Source of the DNA: Pelagibius sp028280305
Lineage (GTDB): Bacteria > Pseudomonadota > Alphaproteobacteria > Kiloniellales > Kiloniellaceae
Direction: 5' to 3' (one strand)
DNA: 64,000 bases
Assembly: GCF_965233615.1 (NCBI RefSeq)
Contig: NZ_OZ247495.1
In this document: positions 7,897-16,163 of the stretch, one piece after another
Position numbering within the stretch: position 1 is the first letter of the stretch
Layout: each line of letters starts with the position of its first letter
Made by a program: the position numbers and the translations under genes
Notes under the pieces: model-generated
Told to the model about the DNA's origin: nothing
What the model saw: only the letters and a program-made list of their open reading frames with translations
Databases searched by the model: none

Positions 7897-9009
7897 TCAA
7901 GCCGACTTCTTCTTCATGCTGACCGGCCCCAAGGGGTGGTCGGCATGGGGATAAGGGTGATGATGATGCCCGTGGTCGTGCCCATGCCCATGCCCATGCC
8001 CATGCCCGTGCCCGTGGCTGTGGCCGTGTTCGTGCCCGTGGGAGTGCCCGTGGGGGTGATCGTGTGAATGCCCGTGGTCATGGTCGTGTCCATGATCATG
8101 ACTGTGTTCGTGATCATGATCGTGACTGGGCGTACCGGTACCGATGCCCTCGACGTGATGGTGGTGGCTTTCCTGGGCCAGCCCGACCTCGGCCTCGAAG
8201 CCCAGCACCTGCTCGCGGTATTTACAGAGCTTGCAGTTCATCAGGTTCTCGCCGTCGATGATCTCCTGCACCCGCTCGGCAAAGGCATCGAGCACCGCCG
8301 GATGGTCGTTGAGGTAGGAGGCCTTGACGAACTCGATCTCCGGATGGCGGGCGGCCACCTGATCGGCGTAATCGTAGATGCGCTGCACCAGAATGCCGGT
8401 GAACAGGAAGTAGGGGAACACGACGATGCGGCGGTAGCCCAGCTTGGCGGCATGTTCCAGGCCCGGTTCAACCAGCGGAAAGGTGACGCCGGAATAGCAG
8501 GTCTCGCCCCAGCCGAAGCCCAGGCCCTCCCAAAGCATGCGCATGACCTTGGCCACGTTGGAGTTGGCGTCGGGGTCTGAAGCGCCGCGGCCCACCACCA
8601 TCAGCAGGGTCTCGTGGCGCGGCACGTCATCGCCCGCCGCAGCCAGGGCCGCTTCGATGCGGGCGCTGGCGGCCTGCAGCAGCTTGGTGTCGATGCCCAG
8701 CTCGCGGCCGTAGTCGATGGCCATTTCAGGATGCTGGGCCTGATAGGTGTTCAGGACCGAGGGGATGTCGTTTTTCGCGTGGCCGGCGGCAAAGAGCATG
8801 CCCGGGATCGCCAGGCAGTGGGTGACCCCGCGCCCGCGCAGCGCGTCAAGGCCGTTGCGGATGATCGGCGTGGCGAATTCCAGAAAGCCGCTTTCCACGT
8901 CGTACTGCGGCAGACGGGCCCGGATACCGCGGGCCACGGCCTCGAACTCGCGCACCGCCCCTTCGTCGCGGCTGCCGTGGCCGCAGACCATCACGCCAAT
9001 CTTGCCCAT
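7897..9009 (-). CDS. cbiX: Sirohydrochlorin cobaltochelatase, long form with His-rich tail
   Basis: CbiX inserts Co2+ into sirohydrochlorin in early-cobalt B12 synthesis. The 370-residue protein has two tandem chelatase halves: the first carries the metal-binding/catalytic His in MVCGHGSRDEGAV and LAIPGMLFAAGHAKND, the second starts near LLMVVGRGASDPDANSN. A CKLCKY cysteine pair near residue 255 matches the Fe-S-binding region known in long CbiX proteins, and about 70 C-terminal residues are almost entirely His, Asp, Gly and Ser. The start has a strong AGGAGA ribosome site. The gene sits 52 bp after cobQ. In an operon that also has CobN its role is not obvious; siroheme-type ferrochelation is an alternative. 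Confidence 0.9.
   Translation of the reverse strand: MGKIGVMVCGHGSRDEGAVREFEAVARGIRARLPQYDVESGFLEFATPIIRNGLDALRGRGVTHCLAIPGMLFAAGHAKNDIPSVLNTYQAQHPEMAIDYGRELGIDTKLLQAASARIEAALAAAGDDVPRHETLLMVVGRGASDPDANSNVAKVMRMLWEGLGFGWGETCYSGVTFPLVEPGLEHAAKLGYRRIVVFPYFLFTGILVQRIYDYADQVAARHPEIEFVKASYLNDHPAVLDAFAERVQEIIDGENLMNCKLCKYREQVLGFEAEVGLAQESHHHHVEGIGTGTPSHDHDHEHSHDHGHDHDHGHSHDHPHGHSHGHEHGHSHGHGHGHGHGHGHDHGHHHHPYPHADHPLGPVSMKKKSA
7935..8150 (-). repeat. Low-complexity His/Asp/Gly codon repeat
   Basis: This stretch inside cbiX consists of reiterated CAC/CAT, GAC and GGC codons encoding alternating HDH, HGH and HSH tracts. On the plus strand it reads as tandem ATGCCC/GTGCCC units. It probably binds divalent metal, and the simple repeats could change length by slippage. 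It is coding in the cbiX frame. Confidence 0.85.
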
Positions 9010-9061
9010 CAGTCTCTCCTTAAACGCCTGCTTGCCTGTGGTTTGATTCTTGAGCCGGACT

Positions 9062-10591
9062 TTACGGGGCCTTACGGGGACGGGGCAAAGGGAATTGTTC
9101 GACCACCGCTTCCTTGAGGCTCCGCGCCAGGGCGATCTGGTAAACCTGGTCCAGATCCAGGTGCGTCTCCAGATGCGCCGCCAGCGCGTCCAGCGTGTCC
9201 TCTACCTTTGACTCGTAGGTCAGACCCGAGGCGGCCCGTTCCTTCAGGCCCGCCAGATAAGCCGCGCGAAACGCGTCACCCGAGAAGAGCCCATGAAGAT
9301 AGCAGCCCGCCACCTTGCCGTCGGCGGAAACCGCGCCCTCGGGCTTATCGCCAAGCCTGGCGAAAGGCCGCTCCAGCCCCGGCCCTTCGGTAACACCGAC
9401 GTGCATTTCATAGCCCCGGATCTCAGCGCCGCTTTCCAGATGCCGCCCTTCAACCTCTTCCAGTGTCTTGTCGCCGCTGAGGCGGGTCGTGACCTTCAAT
9501 AGACCGAGGCCCGCTTCCGAGGTCCCGGCGGGTCCCTCGATTCCCCCGGGGTCTTCGACACGCTGACCGAGCATTTGATAGCCGGCACAGATGCCGAGAA
9601 CCCGCCCGCCGCGGCGCAGGTGCGCCTGGATATCGATGTCCCAGCCCTGGGCGCGCAGAAAGGCGAGATCCGACAGGGTCGCCTTGGAGCCGGGCAGGAT
9701 GACGAGATCCGCATCGCCCGGCAGGGCCCGGCCGGGTTCGACGAAATCCACCGCCACATCCGGCTCGGCAATCAGAGGGTCCAGATCGTCGAAGTTCGCA
9801 ATGCGCGCCAGCTGCGGCACGGCGACCTTGATGGCCCGCCCCGCCGACGCTTCAGTCTGCGACAGCGCCACCGCATCCTCCGCCGGCAGATGCCGCGCTT
9901 CCGGGAAGAAAGGCACCACGCCCAGCGACGGCCAGGCGGTGTGTTCGGTGATGATCGTCAAACCATCATCGAAAAGACTGACGTCGCCGCGAAACTTGTT
10001 GATGACGTAGCCGGCGATGCGCCGCGCCTCCGCCGGATCGATCACCGCATGACTACCGACCAGAGAGGCGATGACGCCGCCACGGTCGATATCGGCCACC
10101 AACAAAACCGGCAGATCGGCGGCTTCGGCAAAACCCATGTTGGCGATATCACCCTTGCGCAGGTTCACCTCCGCCGGACTGCCCGCTCCCTCGACCACCA
10201 CCAGGTCAGCCTCGGCCTGCAATCGGTCGAAGCTCTCCAACACCTTGGGCAGCAGTTCGCCCTTCATCGCCTGATAGGTCCGGGCGTTGGCGTTGCCCCG
10301 GATCTTGCCCTGAACGACGACCTGGGCGCCGATCTCACTCTGCGGCTTCAGCAACACCGGGTTCATATCGGTGGTCGGCGCCACGCCGCAGGCCCGCGCC
10401 TGCAGCGCCTGAGCACGGCCGATCTCGCCGCCGTCGATGGTGACCGCGGCGTTGTTCGACATGTTCTGCGGCTTGAAGGGTCTGACCGTAAGGCCGCGCC
10501 GGGTGAAAGCGCGGCAGAGCCCGGCCACCAGCAGGGACTTGCCGACGTCGGAGCCGGTGCCCTGGATCATGATGGCCGGTGTGGACGTCAA
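9062..10591 (-). CDS. cobQ: Cobyric acid synthase
   Basis: CobQ amidates carboxylates b, d, e and g of adenosylcobyrinic a,c-diamide using glutamine and ATP. The 509-residue protein has the P-loop-like N-terminus IMIQGTGSDVGKSLLVAGL, FKPQNMSNNAAVT, the VVEGAGSPAEVNLR segment and a C-terminal glutamine amidotransferase domain with the Cys of GICAGYQMLG. The TTG at 10591 is taken as start because it overlaps the cobO stop (TTGA); an in-frame ATG at 10570 would trim seven residues and still keep the P-loop. Confidence 0.94.
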   Translation of the reverse strand: MTSTPAIMIQGTGSDVGKSLLVAGLCRAFTRRGLTVRPFKPQNMSNNAAVTIDGGEIGRAQALQARACGVAPTTDMNPVLLKPQSEIGAQVVVQGKIRGNANARTYQAMKGELLPKVLESFDRLQAEADLVVVEGAGSPAEVNLRKGDIANMGFAEAADLPVLLVADIDRGGVIASLVGSHAVIDPAEARRIAGYVINKFRGDVSLFDDGLTIITEHTAWPSLGVVPFFPEARHLPAEDAVALSQTEASAGRAIKVAVPQLARIANFDDLDPLIAEPDVAVDFVEPGRALPGDADLVILPGSKATLSDLAFLRAQGWDIDIQAHLRRGGRVLGICAGYQMLGQRVEDPGGIEGPAGTSEAGLGLLKVTTRLSGDKTLEEVEGRHLESGAEIRGYEMHVGVTEGPGLERPFARLGDKPEGAVSADGKVAGCYLHGLFSGDAFRAAYLAGLKERAASGLTYESKVEDTLDALAAHLETHLDLDQVYQIALARSLKEAVVEQFPLPRPRKAP

Positions 10592-11223
10592 AATTCGACG
10601 CCCAACTGCGCCTTCACCCCCTGCTCGCGGAAGGGATGCTTCACCTGGGTCATCTCGGTCACCAGGTCCGCCGCCTCGATCAACTCCGGCTTGGCGTTGC
10701 GGCCGGTGACGATGACATGCAGCATTTCCGGACGGTCGCTGAGGAAGGCCACCACCTCCTCCAGCGGCAGGTAGTCGTAACGCAGCACGATGTTCAACTC
10801 ATCCAGCAGGATCATGTCGTAGGGCCTATCGGGTCTACGGCAGGCCTCGATCATCTCCTTGGCATAATCCCAGGCCGCCTTGGCGGCGGCGATGTCGCGG
10901 GCGCGGTCCTGGGTATCCCAGGTGAAGCCCTCGCCCATCGCTTTGATGGTCACCCGGTCGGAGAACTTATCCAGCGCGACGCGTTCGCCGGTCTCCCACT
11001 TGCCTTTCACGAACTGCACGATGCCGACGCGCATGCCGTTGCCCAGGGCGCGGAACACCAGACCGAAGGCCGCCGTCGACTTGCCCTTGCCTTTGCCGGT
11101 ATGGACGATCAGCAGGCCCTTTTCCTTGGTCTTGTCGGCCAGCATCTTGTCGCGCGCGGCCTTGCGCTTCTTCGCCTTTTCATTGGCCCGGGCGTTGATT
11201 TCGTCTTCGGTCATCTCGGCCAT
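10588..11223 (-). CDS. cobO: Cob(I)yrinic acid a,c-diamide adenosyltransferase
   Basis: CobO transfers the 5'-deoxyadenosyl group of ATP to the corrinoid cobalt. The 211-residue protein has a Lys-rich N-terminal helix typical of CobO/BtuR, the Walker A motif HTGKGKGKSTAAFG, the VGIVQFVKG strand and the DMILLDELN Walker B region, with the conserved VIVTGRNA near the end. It lies 2 bp after cobN and overlaps cobQ. Confidence 0.95.
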   Translation of the reverse strand: MAEMTEDEINARANEKAKKRKAARDKMLADKTKEKGLLIVHTGKGKGKSTAAFGLVFRALGNGMRVGIVQFVKGKWETGERVALDKFSDRVTIKAMGEGFTWDTQDRARDIAAAKAAWDYAKEMIEACRRPDRPYDMILLDELNIVLRYDYLPLEEVVAFLSDRPEMLHVIVTGRNAKPELIEAADLVTEMTQVKHPFREQGVKAQLGVEF

Positions 11224-11225
11224 GA

Positions 11226-14200
11226 TCAGGCAACCTCCAGGGATCTCAGGGCGGCAAGTTCGCCGGCGGCAGAGTTGGAACGCGGGCGCCAGAGGCCGCG
11301 CTCCTGCGCTTCGGAAAGGCGCTCCGCCATCTCGGCCAGGGCCGCCGGGTTCTTCTCTTCCAGAAAGGATCGCACAGCCGGGGCTTCCAGGTAAGCCTCG
11401 TAGACGGCATCGAAGTGGTGATCAGCGACGGCGCCGGTGGTCGCGGCGAAGGCGAAGAGATAATCCACCGTCGCCGCCATCTCGAAGGCGCCCTTGTAGC
11501 CGTGGCGCATGACCCCGGCGATCCACTTGGGATTGACGACCCGGGCCCGCACCACACGGGCGATTTCCTCCTCCAGGGTGCGGATCTTCGGGCTTTCCGG
11601 GCGCGAATGGTCGTTGTGGTAAACCCGCAGGCGGGCACCGGAGAGATGCTCCACCGCCGCCGTCATGCCGCCCTCGAACTGATAGTAATCGTCGGAATCC
11701 AGCAGATCGTGCTCGCGGTTGTCCTGATTGTGGACCACGGCTTCGACCTTCTTCAGGCGGTCCTCGAAAAGGCCCTGGGCCGCCTGTCCGCCGGCCCCCG
11801 CGCCATAGGCATAACCGCCCCAGGCGAGGTAGGCCTTGGCCAGATCGGCGGCTTCGCGCCATCCGCGCTCGTCGATCAGCGCCTGCAGCCCCGCCCCATA
11901 GGCGCCGGGCTTGGAGCCGAAGACCCGGAAACCGGCGCGGCGCGCGGCTTCGTCTTCCGAAACGCCTTCGGCCATCAGGCGGGCCCGATCTTCAGCCACC
12001 TGGGCGGCCAGCGGGTTCTGTTCGGCAGACTCGTCAAGGGCCGCCACCGCACGGGCGGCGGAATCCACCAGATCGATCTGGGCCGGGAAGGCATCGCGGA
12101 AAAAGCCGGAAACCCTGAGCGTCACATCGACCCGGGGCCGGTCCAGAACCGAGAGCGGCAGAACCTCGAAGCCGGTAATGCGGCGCGAGGCGGTTTCCCA
12201 GGTCGGCTTCACCCCCATCAGCGCCAGGGCTTGGGCAATGTCGTCGCCGCCGGTGCGCATGTTGGCGGTGCCCCAGGCCGACAGCGCCAGACGGCGCGGC
12301 CAGCCGCCCTCCTCCTGCCGGTGGCGCAGCAGCAGTCGCTCAGCGGAGGCCCAGCCCAGTTGCCAGGCCGCCGGGGTCGGCACGGTGCGGGTATCGACGG
12401 AGTAGAAGTTGCGGCCGGTGGGCAGCACATCGAGGCGTCCGCGCGTGGGCGCACCGGAAGAACCGGGTTCGACGAAGCCTCCGTTCAAACCCTTCAACAG
12501 GCCTGCGACCTCGGCCTCGCCGGAAGCCTTTACCGCAGGCCGGACCCGCTGCTCGATGCCTTCCAGCACCGCCGCCGTCCGGCTCCAGGCCGCGTCCACA
12601 TCCCTGTCACCGGAAACCAGCGCCTGCGCCAGGACTTCCAGCCGCTCCACCGTATCGCCCCGGCTGCGCCAGCCCTTGGTCTCCCCCAGTACGGCAGGCC
12701 GCGGGCCGTCCCAGGTCTCTCCCAGAACACAATCCAGCGGATCGAAGCTTTCAAAACCAAGGTCTTTGGCGAGGGCCCGGATCAGGGAAGCTTCGGCGCC
12801 CTCCCCTCTGCCGCGCGGCACGCGGGTCAGCGCGACCAGCAGGTCGGTCATCTGCTGCCCGCCCGGGGCTTCACCGAAGATGTGCAGGCCGTCGCGGATC
12901 TGCATCTCCTTCAGCTCGCAGAGATGATTGTCGAGCTTGCCAAGCGCGGTCTCCGGGTCGTCCTCCACCGCAATACCACAGTCCTTGTCGAGACCGCTCT
13001 GAGCCGAAAGATCGAGGATCTCTTCGCGCAACACCTTCAGGCGGCGAGGGTCGAGGCCGGCCGCATCGTAGTATTCGTCGACCAGCCGCTCCAGCTCCGC
13101 CAGGGGGCCGTAGGATTCGGCGCGGGTCAACGGTGGGGTCAGGTGATCGATGATCACCGCCTGGGCCCGGCGCTTGGCCTGGGTGCCCTCGCCCGGATCG
13201 TTGACGATGAAGGGATAGAGGTGCGGTAGGGGACCGAAAACCGCTTCGGGGAAACAGGCCTCCGACAAGGCCAGCGCCTTGCCCGGCAGCCATTCCATGT
13301 TGCCGTGCTTGCCCATGTGGACCACCGCCTGCACACCGACCGCCTGCCGCAGCCAGGCATAGAAGGCGAGGTAGCCGTGCGGCGGCACCAGATCGGGATC
13401 GTGATAGCTCGCCACCGGATCGATGTTGTAGCCGCGCGCCGGCTGCAGCCCGATGATCACTTTGCCCAGGCGGAAGGCGGCGAGGCGGAAGCTGTCGCCT
13501 TCCACAAAAGGATCTTCGGCGGCATCGCCCCAGCGCTCCGTCACTGCCTCGCGTACCGCCTGCGGGAGGCCCGCGAAAAAGCGCCGGTATCGGGAAAGGG
13601 CATAGGTTTCGCCGCCGGGCCGGTTGTGGCGGTCCGTCAGGTCGTTGGTCGGCCCTGCCGCCAGACGCTCGATCAGCGCCTGTCCGTCAGCCGGCAGTTC
13701 GCCGCAGTCGTAACCCTCGGTCTGCAGCGCCCGCAGCACGTTCATCGTCCCTGCCGGGGTGTCGAGGCCGACACCGTTGCCGAGCCGCCCGTCGCGGTTC
13801 GGATAGTTGGCCAGCACGATGGCGAGGTTCCGCTTCGGCTTGGGCGTGCGCCGCAGGCGCAGCCAGTTGGCGGTCAAAGCGGCAACGAAGTCGACACGGT
13901 CGGCTTGCGGCTCGTAGGCTACGACCGAGGTCTGGGTGACGGCATCGTAGCGTGCCTCGCCCTTGAAGGAGACGGCCCGGGTCAGCACCCGGCCGTCGAC
14001 TTCGGGCAAGGCCACGTTCATGGCGATGTCGCGGGCCGAAAGGCCGGTCGTGCCCCCGGCCCAGGCCGCGGCATTACCGCCGGAGAAGACCACCTGCAAA
14101 ACAGGTCCGTCGCAGACATCGAAGGGTGTCTTGCCACGCTCGGCGCCGGGCACCGCCAGAGCGAAGCCGGTGGCGTTCAGGATGATTTCGGCCTTGGCGT

Positions 14201-14966
14201 CGCCGAGCAGGCCGGCAACGACCTCCGCCGCCTGCGCGTCCTTCAGGCTGCTGCAGAAAACGGGCAGAGGATTGACGCCTTGGGCCTTCAAGGCGGCGAT
14301 CAGGGCATCGACGGTGGCCAGGTTGCCGGCCTGCAGCAGCGCCCGGTAGAAGACGATGGCCGCAACCGGCGATGCGGGGCGCCAGTCGCGCCGCAGGTCG
14401 TCCAGGCCCGGCTGGCTGACGCCGGGCCAGTGAAGCCCGGCACGCAAGAGAGGGCGCGGCTCCAGCCAGTCCCTTTCCCAGCCCAAGAGGCTGGCCGCGT
14501 AGGCGAGCAGGTTTTCCGCATTCTCCGGCCCGCCCTCGATGCAGTATCGCCACAGGCGAAAGGCGGGTTCCTCGTCCAGGGTTGAATAGGTCGAGAGGTC
14601 GGGGTCGGGCTGATCGTCGCCCGGAAGCATCGCCAGCTTGATGCCCTTTGCGAGGCAGGCGCCATGGATCTGCTCGACGCCGTAGGGCCAGTAGCTCTCG
14701 CCACCCAGCAGGCGGACGACGACAAGCTTTGCCCCGGCGATCACCTGCTCGACATAAAGGTCGACTGAAAGGTTGTGGCCGAGCTGCATGAGGTTGGCGA
14801 GACGCAGGCTTGGGGCCTTCTCGCCCATCTTTGCCTGCGCCGCCGATAGAGCGGCCAGTTCGGTGTCGGCGGCAGAGAGAAAGACGATATCACCCGGCGT
14901 CTGGCCGAGATCGACCGCTTCCGATCCATCGGTAACGGCCCCCGGCGTCGCCTGGAGAAGGTGCAT
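11226..14966 (-). CDS. cobN: Cobaltochelatase subunit CobN
   Basis: CobN is the large subunit of the ATP-dependent aerobic cobalt chelatase that inserts Co2+ into hydrogenobyrinic acid a,c-diamide with CobS and CobT. The chosen ATG (14966) gives 1246 residues, the usual size, and starts at HLLQATPGAVTDG; an in-frame extension upstream overlaps cobW and lacks family features. Recognisable blocks are VVRLLGGESYWPYG, the VHMGKHGNMEWLPGKALALS metal/substrate region, IIDHLTPPLTRAESYG and the C-terminal RGWKGAFEMAATVDYLF-like block. No cobS or cobT lies nearby, so those subunits must be encoded elsewhere. Confidence 0.95.
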   Translation of the reverse strand: MHLLQATPGAVTDGSEAVDLGQTPGDIVFLSAADTELAALSAAQAKMGEKAPSLRLANLMQLGHNLSVDLYVEQVIAGAKLVVVRLLGGESYWPYGVEQIHGACLAKGIKLAMLPGDDQPDPDLSTYSTLDEEPAFRLWRYCIEGGPENAENLLAYAASLLGWERDWLEPRPLLRAGLHWPGVSQPGLDDLRRDWRPASPVAAIVFYRALLQAGNLATVDALIAALKAQGVNPLPVFCSSLKDAQAAEVVAGLLGDAKAEIILNATGFALAVPGAERGKTPFDVCDGPVLQVVFSGGNAAAWAGGTTGLSARDIAMNVALPEVDGRVLTRAVSFKGEARYDAVTQTSVVAYEPQADRVDFVAALTANWLRLRRTPKPKRNLAIVLANYPNRDGRLGNGVGLDTPAGTMNVLRALQTEGYDCGELPADGQALIERLAAGPTNDLTDRHNRPGGETYALSRYRRFFAGLPQAVREAVTERWGDAAEDPFVEGDSFRLAAFRLGKVIIGLQPARGYNIDPVASYHDPDLVPPHGYLAFYAWLRQAVGVQAVVHMGKHGNMEWLPGKALALSEACFPEAVFGPLPHLYPFIVNDPGEGTQAKRRAQAVIIDHLTPPLTRAESYGPLAELERLVDEYYDAAGLDPRRLKVLREEILDLSAQSGLDKDCGIAVEDDPETALGKLDNHLCELKEMQIRDGLHIFGEAPGGQQMTDLLVALTRVPRGRGEGAEASLIRALAKDLGFESFDPLDCVLGETWDGPRPAVLGETKGWRSRGDTVERLEVLAQALVSGDRDVDAAWSRTAAVLEGIEQRVRPAVKASGEAEVAGLLKGLNGGFVEPGSSGAPTRGRLDVLPTGRNFYSVDTRTVPTPAAWQLGWASAERLLLRHRQEEGGWPRRLALSAWGTANMRTGGDDIAQALALMGVKPTWETASRRITGFEVLPLSVLDRPRVDVTLRVSGFFRDAFPAQIDLVDSAARAVAALDESAEQNPLAAQVAEDRARLMAEGVSEDEAARRAGFRVFGSKPGAYGAGLQALIDERGWREAADLAKAYLAWGGYAYGAGAGGQAAQGLFEDRLKKVEAVVHNQDNREHDLLDSDDYYQFEGGMTAAVEHLSGARLRVYHNDHSRPESPKIRTLEEEIARVVRARVVNPKWIAGVMRHGYKGAFEMAATVDYLFAFAATTGAVADHHFDAVYEAYLEAPAVRSFLEEKNPAALAEMAERLSEAQERGLWRPRSNSAAGELAALRSLEVA

Positions 14967-14970
14967 CGGA

Positions 14971-16005
14971 CTAGCCTGCGAGCGCGGCCCGGATCGCAGC
15001 TTCGTCCAGGCCTGTCTCGCCGATGATGACCAGACGAGTGGCGCGTTCCTCGCCCGGCTGCCAGTCGCGGTCGTAGTAGTGCTGCAGCCGGTCGCCAACG
15101 CCCTGAACCACCAGGCGCATGGTCTTGCCGGCCACGGCCGCAAAACCCTTCACCCTTAGAACACCGTGCTCGGCGATGACCGGCAGCAGCTTCGCCAGCA
15201 AGGCCTCCGGCGCCTCGGCTTCGTCAAGCGCGACCGAGAAGCTGGTGAAATCGTCGTGGTCGTGTTCGCCGGCGGCATCGTGATGGGAGTGACGGGAATC
15301 GAGATCGTCCTCCGCCGCCGCTTCCAGGCCCAGCAGAACCGAGGCGTCGATGGCGCCATGGCTGCTGCGCAGGCTCTTCACCGCCGGGCGCAGATGGCGC
15401 GCGACCGTGGCTTCAACGGACTGAAGCTGGGAATCGTCCAGCATGTCCGCCTTGTTGATGACCACCATGTCGGCGCAGGCGAGCTGTTCCTCGAAAAGCT
15501 CTTCCAGCGGGGTTTCATGGTCCAGGTTCTCGTCGGCTTCGCGCTGGGCCGCCACAGCTTCGGGGTCACCGGCGAAGAGCCCGTCGGCCACGGCGGGGCC
15601 GTCGATGACCGTGATCACCCCATCAACCGTGGTGCGGGTGCGCACCTCAGGCCAGGCAAAGGCTTTCACCAGCGGTTTAGGCAGAGCAAGGCCGGAGGTT
15701 TCGATAACGATGTGATCCGGCGGATCGGCCCGGTCGAGCAGGGCCTGAATGGTCGGCAGGAAGTCGTCTGCCACGGTGCAGCAGATGCAGCCGTTGGCCA
15801 GTTCCACCACATCCTCTTCGCCGCAGTCCTCAATGCCGCAGCCTTTCAGGATCTCGCCGTCGACGCCGAGATCGCCGAACTCGTTGATCACCAGGGCAAT
15901 GCGGCGACCCTTGGCGTTCTGCAACAGATGGCGGATGGCGCTGGTCTTGCCGGCGCCCAGGAAGCCGGTGATGACAGTCGCGGGAATCTTGCTCTGATTT
16001 TTCAT
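14971..16005 (-). CDS. cobW: CobW-type GTPase, putative cobalt chaperone
   Basis: CobW is a G3E-family P-loop GTPase thought to deliver cobalt to the CobN chelatase. The 344-residue protein has Walker A GFLGAGKTSAI near the N-terminus, the metal-binding CxCC motif in ELANGCICCTVADDF, the NKADML guanine-specificity motif and a His/Asp-rich central loop (SRHSHHDAAGEHDHDD) that fits metal binding. It is the first gene of the cobalamin operon. No cobalamin riboswitch box is visible in the about 145 bp upstream. Confidence 0.94.
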   Translation of the reverse strand: MKNQSKIPATVITGFLGAGKTSAIRHLLQNAKGRRIALVINEFGDLGVDGEILKGCGIEDCGEEDVVELANGCICCTVADDFLPTIQALLDRADPPDHIVIETSGLALPKPLVKAFAWPEVRTRTTVDGVITVIDGPAVADGLFAGDPEAVAAQREADENLDHETPLEELFEEQLACADMVVINKADMLDDSQLQSVEATVARHLRPAVKSLRSSHGAIDASVLLGLEAAAEDDLDSRHSHHDAAGEHDHDDFTSFSVALDEAEAPEALLAKLLPVIAEHGVLRVKGFAAVAGKTMRLVVQGVGDRLQHYYDRDWQPGEERATRLVIIGETGLDEAAIRAALAG

Positions 16006-16033
16006 AGCCTCTCGAATGTCCTTAAGCGAATCA

Positions 16034-16049
16034 GGGCCTTACGTGGCCC
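16034..16049. other. Small GC hairpin upstream of cobW
   Basis: GGGCC and GGCCC arms (16034-16038 and 16045-16049) surround a TTACGT loop between the pntB stop and the cobW start. It lacks a T-tract, so it is not a typical intrinsic terminator. A structure in the cobW leader is possible. Confidence 0.3.
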
Positions 16050-16133
16050 GCAGAGGATATTACAGAACAAGGCGAGAGCCCGGGCTGTTCCGACTGCGAC
16101 CTCTATCGGCGCAGAAGCGGGATCGGGTCGCCT

Positions 16134-16163
16134 CCCCTAGTCCGCTTCCCCCTAGTCCGCTTC
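16134..16163. repeat. Perfect 15-bp tandem duplication over the pntB stop codon
   Basis: Two adjacent identical copies of CCCCTAGTCCGCTTC lie at 16134-16148 and 16149-16163. On the minus strand each encodes Glu-Ala-Asp then TAG, so the pntB 3' end, including its stop, is duplicated in frame. The second TAG acts as a back-up stop. This looks like a recent slippage event. Confidence 0.9.

Noticed and set aside
7935..8150. Possible CRISPR or tandem-repeat array
   Set aside because: Units are only 6-12 bp, without spacers, and encode the His-rich tail of CbiX in frame.
16006..16151. Cobalamin riboswitch upstream of cobW
   Set aside because: I looked on the operon strand for the B12-box sequence and its conserved core and found neither. 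A GGGCC/GGCCC hairpin is all that is visible.
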